Source: Fidelibacterota bacterium | GTDB taxonomy: Bacteria; Fidelibacterota; UBA2242; JAFGTP01 | Direction of reading: 5' to 3' | NCBI GenBank assembly: GCA_016934035.1 | Contig: JAFGTP010000008.1 | Location: 1 to 39,215, forward strand | DNA: 39,215 nt | In this document: positions 33,288 to 39,215 of the stretch, one piece after another | How positions within the stretch are numbered: the stretch's first letter is position 1 | Layout of the letters: each line of letters starts with the position of its first letter | Notes under the pieces: model-generated | Seen by the model: only the letters and a program-made list of their open reading frames with translations | Database searches by the model: none | Told to the model about the DNA's origin: nothing | Made by a program: the position numbers and the translations under genes

Positions 33288-34514
33288 ATGAAAAAACTCA
33301 TTATTTCCGGAATAATTTTCTTATCCCTTGTTCAATGCAGCCGGCAGCAGGAAACATTTATATCTGAAAGAACAACTTCAGCAAACCGAAAAGCATTTCA
33401 TGGAAACCTCATACAAAACACAATAGAATCTGCCTTAAAATCCGACGATCTGGATAAATGGCAGGGGGCATTCTGGGGAATGGGGCTGGCGCAATTCCGA
33501 TCCGATGTTACCGACCATTTTTTCAATGAAAAAATGGACTCCTTGCTGACCTTTGATTCCTCAATCCAGCGAGGTTTTCTGGAAGTGATCTATGGCCTTT
33601 ATCCGCAAAAATATCAGACGCAAATTTTAAGCAGAGTTAATAAATCCGAAAACATAAAAAACTTTGCCATGATGTGCCATTATATCATCAGGTATGATAC
33701 AACTCAAAAGCAGATGCTGCATGAGCTTTTGTCCCAAAAATTTGACCTGCAAGACAACCCGGGAATCTATATTTCCCTGGAATATGACTTAATCGGAAAG
33801 GATCCCAAGTTACCACCACTCGAAACATTAGTCACCCATAATTTTAAAAATAAACCTGTGATTTTCAGTTTTCACCGAAAAAACCGTGCTTTCCAGGGAT
33901 TAACAATGGTCAGGAGCCAGGACGGCCATTGGATCAGCGATGAATTCGGCCGGATTTTCAGTATTCCGCACCTGGCCAGGTCTTGCTCGGATTTACCCCC
34001 TTATATCACTCATGGTAATTCGCCCCAGGGATTATATGCGATCACCGGTACAGGAAAATCCGAAAATGTCTTCATCGGCCCTTCGGAATCATTGCAACTA
34101 AGCCTGCCTTTTGAAACCACTCCCGCTGATTTTGGTCTCAGTGATACAGATTGGACTGAAACAATTTACAGAAGTCTTTTACCCGATGAATGGCAGAGCT
34201 ATTTTGCGATTATGGGAACTTATTTTTCCGGACTGGCCGGACGTAGTGAGATCATGGCCCATGGAACAACCATCAACCCGGATTATTACCAACATCTTCC
34301 TTTTTATCCAAACACACTTTCTCTGGGATGCATGACAGCAACAGAAATTTGGGACAACATAAGCGGAAAATTAGTACATTCCGATCAACAGGCCTTGATA
34401 AAGGCATGGAAAAAACTCAATGCGGACTCAGGATATTTTATTCTGGTAGAAATAGATGACAAAGAGCAGGATGTGACCCTGCAGGAAATATTGAAAATAA
34501 TTTTGAGGATGTAG
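33288..34514 (+). CDS. Lipoprotein with an L,D-transpeptidase (YkuD)-like C-terminal motif
   Basis: A 408-residue protein. SGIIFLSLVQC gives a lipobox with Cys17, and no T9SS tail is present. The first about 235 residues are of unknown fold. From about 240, NSPQGLYAITGTGKSENVFIG fits the 'TPxGxYxI' strand of YkuD L,D-transpeptidases. EIMAHGTT with H325 is followed after 19 residues by S345-L-G-C348-M, a variant of the HX(14-17)[S/T]HGChN catalytic motif. The second His is Leu and the distance is longer, so the family call rests on pattern only. If correct, it would modify or sense peptidoglycan, which fits the locus theme. GAGG precedes the ATG at 33288. Confidence 0.6.
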   Translation: MKKLIISGIIFLSLVQCSRQQETFISERTTSANRKAFHGNLIQNTIESALKSDDLDKWQGAFWGMGLAQFRSDVTDHFFNEKMDSLLTFDSSIQRGFLEVIYGLYPQKYQTQILSRVNKSENIKNFAMMCHYIIRYDTTQKQMLHELLSQKFDLQDNPGIYISLEYDLIGKDPKLPPLETLVTHNFKNKPVIFSFHRKNRAFQGLTMVRSQDGHWISDEFGRIFSIPHLARSCSDLPPYITHGNSPQGLYAITGTGKSENVFIGPSESLQLSLPFETTPADFGLSDTDWTETIYRSLLPDEWQSYFAIMGTYFSGLAGRSEIMAHGTTINPDYYQHLPFYPNTLSLGCMTATEIWDNISGKLVHSDQQALIKAWKKLNADSGYFILVEIDDKEQDVTLQEILKIILRM

Positions 34515-34531
34515 CGAATTACGTCCAATAG

Positions 34532-34559
34532 CTGTCATTTCGAGAGAACGAAATGACAG
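34532..34559. repeat. Perfect-stem hairpin repeat (CTGTCATTTCG type)
   Basis: CTGTCATTTCG (34532-34542) pairs perfectly with CGAAATGACAG (34549-34559) around a 6-nt loop. No U-tract follows, so it is more likely a REP-type palindrome than a terminator. It is in the 129-bp gap between the L,D-transpeptidase-like gene and the second symporter gene. Confidence 0.5.
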
Positions 34560-34643
34560 AGGAATTTTCTATGATCTATTACCGGGGAGACTCTTTATCG
34601 ATTTACACCTCGAAGTGCCAAGGCAATCAAAACAGGAGCAGAC

Positions 34644-36461
34644 ATGACAATACTAGATTTTTCAATAGTAGGGCTTTATTTAGTCGGAATGATATGGATC
34701 GGGTTGTATTTCTCAAAAAAAGCCTCATCGGATATTGATTCCTATTTTCTCGGCAGCAGGAGCCTGCCCTGGTGGGTTTTAGGCGCATCAGGAATGGCTT
34801 CAAATCTCGACATCAGTGGAACGATGATTAACACCGCCTTTATCTATGCTCTTGGCGCTATGGGGTTCTTTGTGGAAATTCGCGGCGGAATCGTGCTGAT
34901 CATGGCTTTTCTAATGATTTTCATGGGTAAATGGAACCGCCGTTCAGAAGTGATGACTCTGGCGGAATGGATGAAATTGCGCTTCGGCGATGGGATTGAA
35001 GGAAAAATTGCACGGTTAATTGCGGCCATTTCCGTATTGGTCAGTTCCACAGCGATCGTCACCTATTTTGCCGTTGGTGCGGGAAAATTCATAGGCGAAT
35101 TCCTGGGTATTCCCCCATTTTTCGGATTACCTTCGCAATTTTGGGCAGCCACGCTGATGATTTTATTAGCCATGATCTATACTGTAGCCAGTGGTCTCTA
35201 TGGCGTGGTCTGGACTGATGTTTTCCAGGGATTTTTAATTTTTTTCACAATAATCACCATTTGTGTTATTTCACTGGTAAGTTTTGATATTCCTGATGTG
35301 TTTTCAATATCCATTCCACTTCGCGATGGCGGATACCAGGCTGTTGAAACCACAAAAGATGCCTGGACAAATTTTCTTCCCAATTGGAGAGTGGCATTCC
35401 CGGAAAATTCATCTTACTCTATTTTCAACTTGTTCGGCTTGACAATCATATTTTACCTTCTCAAAACAGTGATCGAGGGCAGTGCCGGGACCAGCGGCTA
35501 CATGATCCAAAGATTTTTTGCAGCTAAAAGTGACCGGGACGCCGGACTTCTATCCATGTTCTGGACCTTTCTGTTGTCCCTCCGCTGGCCCTTTGTGGCG
35601 GCAATAGCAATCATGGGAATTTCACTGGGTGTGAAGCGTGGTCAGCCGATACAGGACCCGGAAGCGGTATTGCCGATAGTGATCAATACCCTGGTTCCGG
35701 TTGGTCTAAAAGGCCTGCTGGTTGCCGGACTGATGGCAGCCGGTATGTCAACCTTTGATTCTGTCATTAACTCCGGTGCAGCCTATTGGGTCAAGGATAT
35801 TTACCAGGCTTTCATCAACCCAAAAGCCTCAGAAAAACAACTCCTCCTGCATAGCCGTATGGCGTCAGTACTGATGGTCATTTTTGGTTTATTTGTGACC
35901 CTGGCAATCAAAAATATCAATGACATTTACAGTTGGATCACCATGAGCATTGGCGCCGGATTGATTATTCCCTTACTATTACGTTGGTATTGGTGGCGAC
36001 TCAACGGTTTTGGCTTTGCCCTGGGGACTCTCGGCGGAATGATCGCTGCCATTGTCCAGAAACTGGTCTTTCCCAATTGGCCGGATTATATTATTTTCAC
36101 ATTTACCAGCGGAATCTCACTCATTGCTACGATTACCGGTACTTTTCTTACGCAGCCCACGGATGATGTTGTGCTACTGAACTTTTACAAAAAAACCCGC
36201 CCCTTTGGATTTTGGGACCGGGTCCGATGCAAAATTCCATCTGATAAACTCCAGCAGATCAATTCAGAAAACCGACGGGACATTATCGCAGTGATCTTTG
36301 CGGTTCCGTGGCAGCTGGCCCTGTTTCTTACCGTGATGATGACCATGATGGAACGGTGGGATTTGTTTGGATTGCTTTTGGTCTTATTTCTCTTTTTATC
36401 CTTCGGACTTTATTGGTTTTGGTTCCGTCATTTAAGCAGCGAAGTGAAAATAGACCCATAA
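34644..36461 (+). CDS. Sodium:solute symporter family transporter (second copy)
   Basis: A 605-residue polytopic membrane protein of about 13 helices. IDSYFLGSRSLPWWVLGASGMASNLDISG is the SSS signature (YFLGxRxLPWW, then a segment likely lining the Na+ site). EVMTLAEWMKLRFG is the second family block, and AGLMAAGMSTFDSVINSG a later one. Compared with the first copy it has long cytoplasmic loops and a different C-terminus. Substrate unknown; import of a sugar or amino sugar freed by the surface enzymes is inferred. An AGGAG site lies 6 nt before ATG. It is the last gene before the terminator at 36600-36629. Confidence 0.9.
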   Translation: MTILDFSIVGLYLVGMIWIGLYFSKKASSDIDSYFLGSRSLPWWVLGASGMASNLDISGTMINTAFIYALGAMGFFVEIRGGIVLIMAFLMIFMGKWNRRSEVMTLAEWMKLRFGDGIEGKIARLIAAISVLVSSTAIVTYFAVGAGKFIGEFLGIPPFFGLPSQFWAATLMILLAMIYTVASGLYGVVWTDVFQGFLIFFTIITICVISLVSFDIPDVFSISIPLRDGGYQAVETTKDAWTNFLPNWRVAFPENSSYSIFNLFGLTIIFYLLKTVIEGSAGTSGYMIQRFFAAKSDRDAGLLSMFWTFLLSLRWPFVAAIAIMGISLGVKRGQPIQDPEAVLPIVINTLVPVGLKGLLVAGLMAAGMSTFDSVINSGAAYWVKDIYQAFINPKASEKQLLLHSRMASVLMVIFGLFVTLAIKNINDIYSWITMSIGAGLIIPLLLRWYWWRLNGFGFALGTLGGMIAAIVQKLVFPNWPDYIIFTFTSGISLIATITGTFLTQPTDDVVLLNFYKKTRPFGFWDRVRCKIPSDKLQQINSENRRDIIAVIFAVPWQLALFLTVMMTMMERWDLFGLLLVLFLFLSFGLYWFWFRHLSSEVKIDP

Positions 36462-36599
36462 GATTCCTGAATGTTTCTTTCCGGAAATAACTCAACCTGT
36501 AGTCTATTGTGTAATTCTGAAAATAATTTTCATCAGGAGTAAAAAATATCTATATAAAATTTGTGAATATAAGAGAACTAATTAATTTAAGATAAAAAC

Positions 36600-36629
36600 A
36601 AAAAAGTCCCAACAATGTGGGACTTTTTT
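36600..36629. terminator. Rho-independent terminator
   Basis: AAAAAAGTCCCA (36600-36611), a 6-nt loop and TGGGACTTTTTT (36618-36629) make a 12-bp stem with an A-tract on one side and a T-tract on the other, so it can act in both directions. It probably was the terminator of the tRNA-Asp gene (minus strand), and it may also end the plus-strand run. Confidence 0.8.
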
Positions 36630-36633
36630 GAAG

Positions 36634-36681
36634 CGGGGGCGACGAGACTCGAACTCGCAACTTCCGGCGTGACAGGCCGGC
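36634..36681 (-). pseudogene. 3' part of a tRNA-Asp(GTC) gene, likely attachment-site remnant
   Basis: On the minus strand the fragment holds the anticodon stem-loop CCGGC CTGTCAC GCCGG (anticodon GTC), a variable loop AAGTT, a T-arm with GTTCGAGTC, the acceptor 3' strand CGCCCCC and a G discriminator base. These are tRNA-Asp traits. The D-arm and 5' acceptor strand are absent: just 5' of the anticodon stem the sequence changes to AT-rich DNA. The natural terminator follows its 3' end. Tyrosine integrases use tRNA 3' ends as attachment sites and leave such a piece at one end of the element. Confidence 0.75.
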
Positions 36682-36939
36682 ATTTCAAATATTTTAGCAA
36701 CGAGAAAGTTTAGAGAGTTGGTACAATTAGTCGGTACAGTACCGATTTATGTATTAAATTCATTTATTTTAAACTTGCTTAAATATCAGGTGCTTTTCTG
36801 GTTTTATCAACGGGAAAAACAGGATAAGAAAGAAGTGGTTGGGAGAATATGTTTCAATCCTATCCCGACCATTCGGAACAGGATATCAAATAGTCAAATG
36901 CCCTTTGGGCATCCCGATAGCAAAGCGTATCGGGATAAT
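36682..36939. other. AT-rich junction DNA beside the tRNA fragment
   Basis: About 258 bp between the tRNA-Asp remnant and the FISUMP fragment. It contains a short palindrome TCGGTACAGTACCGA near 36732-36746 and an open plus-strand frame that continues into antisense of the FISUMP gene and looks non-genuine. ATCCCGATA (36911-36919) with TATCGGGAT (36928-36936) forms a 9-bp hairpin right after the FISUMP stop, possibly its terminator. I see no integrase. Confidence 0.5.
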
Positions 36940-37216
36940 CTAATCCCTGACGCAACGGACACTGAACCCGTATCCCTTGTAGTAATCGAGCCGGTAGACG
37001 GCGGAATAATTGTAGCGCAGGTGCCGGCTCCATGCGTAATCTGCAGGGCTCTCGGAGGCCGACCAGAAGAGGGCGTAGTAGCCTATATCGTAGAAGGGGC
37101 CACTGTAGTCACGGTAACCCGCCGGCAACCCGGCAAAGCCATAGGTGTCTATGCCATTTCCATCAGAGTTCCATCCTGATGTAGATTTGAGTTTTTTACC
37201 TGCTTCCGATCCTAAA
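36940..37216 (-). pseudogene. C-terminal fragment of a FISUMP-domain protein, cut by an IS21 element
   Basis: Reading on the minus strand from 37216: LGSEAGKKLKSTSGWN, then YGFAGLPAGYRDYSG, FYDIGYYALFWSASE, ending YKGYGFSVRCVRD and a stop at 36940-36942. This is the Fibrobacter succinogenes major paralogous domain, whose usual ending is 'G-F-S-V-R-C-V-R/K-D'. Only about 90 residues remain. The N-terminal part is lost at 37216/37217, where the IS21 tip begins, so insertion broke the gene. Such proteins are surface- or cell-wall-associated in FCB bacteria, with no settled function. The 5' part should be beyond the far end of the IS. Confidence 0.7.
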
Positions 37217-37252
37217 TGATCAACGTCAACTATAATTTCCAGTCAACGACAA

Positions 37253-38521
37253 TTATTTTTCCCCTATTGCGTCATCTAAAATGTTACCAGCGGTTTCCAA
37301 CCGGTAACTGTTAATATTCAACTCTAAAATAACACTATGATGGACCAATCGATCAATGGCAGCAGCAGTTGTCATTGGATCTTTACAGATTTTGTCCCAT
37401 TTTGAAAAGGGTAAATTGCTTGTAATCATAATACTGCCTTTTTCATAACGATCTGCTAATAAGGTAAACAGCACTTCCATTTCCTCGCGACTCTGTTGAA
37501 CATATCCAATATCATCAATTATAATAGCATCGTATTTGGCCAGTTTTTTCAAATACTTTGATAATGTTAAGTCCCGTTTTGCTGCTAAAAAGTTCTGGAC
37601 TAACAGACTACATGGTGAAAAGAACACTCTTTTGCCTTGCAGGATAAGTTCATGCCCAATGGCACAGAGAAGATGTGTTTTACCACTTCCTGGATTACCA
37701 AACGCCAAAACATTTTCCTGTTTTTCAGTGAACTTTCCCTTTAGTAGCACACCGACTAGATGGTTGACCTTTTCAGGTAATCGTTTTCGGTCAAAAATTG
37801 AGATTGTCTTTTCCAATGGCAATTTGGATTCCCGTTGCAATCGACTTGTCCTGCTCTGGTTTCTCTCTTCGATTTCCTGCTCAACCAAAGTCAGCAGGTA
37901 TTGCTCATAACTAAGATTATTTTGTATTACCAGTTCTGCTGATAGCGGCAGGTTATGATTGACAATAATGGATATGGCCTCTGTAGTTTTTTCTTCACCA
38001 CAATAGGCCGCCATATGAAGAATATTCAAATATTCTTTTGAAGACCGCTGTGGGATTTCTTTTTCCAACAGGTCATAAGCCATTCGAAAGTGGGTATTGG
38101 GGAACATATCCTGTATATAACGATAGTTTTTGAATGCTCCCGGTTTTTTGACATGAGAATCTATGATATGCCGGTAATCAATCCGGTACTTTTGACTGCC
38201 TCTTAAACGTGGAAGTACATCAACAATTTGTCCGCCGTATTGGATGTTTATTTTATCTGCATATACCCCAACTCTGACTGTTTCACCAATCAACCGACTA
38301 TGGACTGAGTAAACATTATGATTGATACGGATAGTACTACCAGGACCAACTTTGGAAGTGAAACATTTGACAGTATCTATTTTGTTTAAAGGTAATGGTT
38401 TCAGATATTGCAGTTCTTCTTTAAAACGATCTAACCTTCCTTTGTTACGTTGTGTGAGCACTGTTCTTATAAATACTTTGTAGTCTTTGAGATTGGCAAA
38501 GTCCCGATTACCTCTCAGCAT
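37253..38521 (-). pseudogene. IstA C-terminus fused in frame to IstB (IS21 family)
   Basis: A 422-residue frame. Residues 1-about 200 are the C-terminal part of IstA (MLRGNRDFANLKDYKVF ... RINHNVYSVHSRLIGE ... LNILHMAAYCGE). From about 203 (LSYEQYLLTLVEQEIEERN) the sequence is IstB, an AAA+ helper ATPase: Walker A GNPGSGKT (275-282), Walker B AIIIDDIGY (332-340) and sensor ITSNLPFSKW (366-375). The first about 35 residues expected of IstB are absent, and in IS21 the two genes are separate, so a deletion joined them. The frame begins in the IstA catalytic region after a frameshift from the upstream frame at 38508-39182. Confidence 0.75.
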
Positions 38522-39182
38522 TAATGCCTGATTTAAACCGATAATGACTCTGCTCTACATCACCATTCTCGTTAGGTTTTCCAGGCTGGATCATTGATCC
38601 TTTGAGTCCATAATGGTTTAACAAGGATTGGTAACGCTCTGTAAACTGATGTTGTTTTGATGGATTGTTGACTGCTGCGGACAAACGGTCAGTTTGGTGT
38701 TTTGCCGGTATGCCTCCCAGTTCCCATAATGCCTGTTGCAATCCTTCTGATAAACTCTCAAAACTTTCAGAATAACAAATATACCCTGCTTCCCAGTTTG
38801 AATAGGTCAATATAAAATGAAAAAACATATGTTTAAAAGGTACATTGTTGATTGTAATGCCTAATGAATCCATATGGGTATAGTCGGATTGGCATAATTC
38901 ACCCGGAATATGTTTTTGTGGAAACATGACCTCTTTTGAAGGCCCTTCGGTGGCCCGCCAATATTTGATTTTGCGCTGCAATGTTCGTAATTGACCGTCT
39001 TGAAAATCGTCAGGGTAACATCGCTGAAGCCATTCAAATATTGTTTTACTTTCAAGACCTGGATTATTTTCCAATAAATCCAATACTTCCAGCCATACTG
39101 ACTCAAAGGGATCTTCTCTGGTTTTCCAATAGCGGTCTGGAGATACTTCACTGGGAAGTTTTGCGACTTTCCATATCACCAT
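38508..39182 (-). pseudogene. IstA transposase fragment, catalytic domain (IS21 family)
   Basis: A 224-residue frame. KLPSEVSPDRYWKTREDPFE begins in the middle of IstA, so the N-terminal DNA-binding helix-turn-helix is missing; upstream AT-rich DNA at the window edge is unlike IstA. DDE residues are visible: D100 in CQSDYTHMD, D165 in HQTDRLSAAV and E210 in NGDVEQSHYRF. Then the frame runs off to stop at HYRFKSGINAER, while the IstA continuation (QALMLRGNRDF) is in the next frame. The missing spacer fits a net deletion of about 11 nt near 38530. An inactive copy is likely. The ATG at 39182 is only the first in frame and may not be a real start. Confidence 0.7.
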
Positions 39183-39215
39183 ACAGATAATTACTATAAA
39201 AAATATATTGAAAAT

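Larger units (their letters stand above)
37217..39215 (-). mobile_element. Decayed IS21-family insertion sequence, left end in window
   Basis: The element encodes IstA- and IstB-like proteins on the minus strand, and its left tip is at 37217 (TGATCAACGTCAACTATAAT ...). Two copies of GTCAAC (37225-37230 and 37242-37247) lie in the tip, like the inner repeats at IS21 ends. The right end is not seen. IstA has lost its N-terminal helix-turn-helix and is frame-shifted, and the istA and istB frames are fused, so the copy is inactive. Confidence 0.75.

Noticed and set aside
36718..37179. A 153-codon plus-strand open frame next to the tRNA fragment
   Set aside because: Its second half is antisense to the clear FISUMP coding sequence and its first half has no family motif, so it is not evidence for an integrase.
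1..39215. CRISPR array
   Set aside because: No regularly spaced direct repeats were seen on either strand; the repeats noted are isolated palindromes.

Overview
The window looks like a chromosomal segment from a member of the FCB superphylum (Bacteroidota / Ignavibacteriota / Calditrichota / Marinimicrobia-like). Six secreted proteins end in a type IX secretion (T9SS) C-terminal sorting domain, most with a YPNPFN motif. They sit beside a TonB-dependent receptor with a carboxypeptidase-like N-terminal domain, a PorV/PorQ-family outer-membrane protein and a FISUMP-type fragment. I cannot assign a genus.

Layout. (1) Positions 1-3415 are AT-rich accessory DNA: a BrnT/CopG-like toxin-antitoxin pair, a small lipoprotein-like gene and a DUF2130 gene, all on the minus strand, with two attC-like inverted-repeat sites at 46-105 and 1486-1618. 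This resembles a piece of an integron cassette array with no integrase in view. Positions 2900-3415 carry no recognisable gene. (2) Positions 3416-21448 form a long minus-strand run. In transcription order it holds an FAD-dependent oxidoreductase, a GHL10-family glycosyl hydrolase, a TonB-dependent receptor, a large T9SS-sorted protein, a PorV/PorQ-like protein, two outer-membrane-barrel proteins, two tandem paralogous propeller/CBM9-like T9SS proteins, a second GHL10 hydrolase with golvesin-like and T9SS domains, and a ROK regulator. (3) Positions 21572-36461 form a divergent plus-strand run: an ion-coupled transporter, a hydantoinase/oxoprolinase, a DUF5009 membrane protein, a third GHL10 hydrolase, a serine hydrolase of the beta-lactamase fold, a sodium:solute symporter, an AAC(3)-fold acetyltransferase, a lipoprotein with an L,D-transpeptidase-like motif, and a second sodium:solute symporter. 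The 123-bp divergent spacer contains a perfect 20-bp palindrome. (4) Positions 36600-39215 are a junction: a Rho-independent terminator, the 3' part of a tRNA-Asp(GTC) gene, a FISUMP-domain gene fragment, and a decayed IS21-family element inserted in it.

Taken together, regions 2 and 3 read as a single carbohydrate-utilisation locus: cell-surface hydrolases and binding proteins exported by T9SS, a TonB-dependent receptor without a SusD, inner-membrane Na+-coupled and DUF5009 transporters, and a ROK repressor. The enzyme mix (three GHL10 proteins, the family of the E. coli peptidoglycan glycosidase DigH; a beta-lactamase-fold hydrolase; an L,D-transpeptidase-like lipoprotein; a DUF5009 protein related to NagX/MurT-type proteins; a ROK regulator) suggests an amino-sugar polymer such as peptidoglycan as substrate. 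That is an inference; no substrate can be read directly from the sequence.
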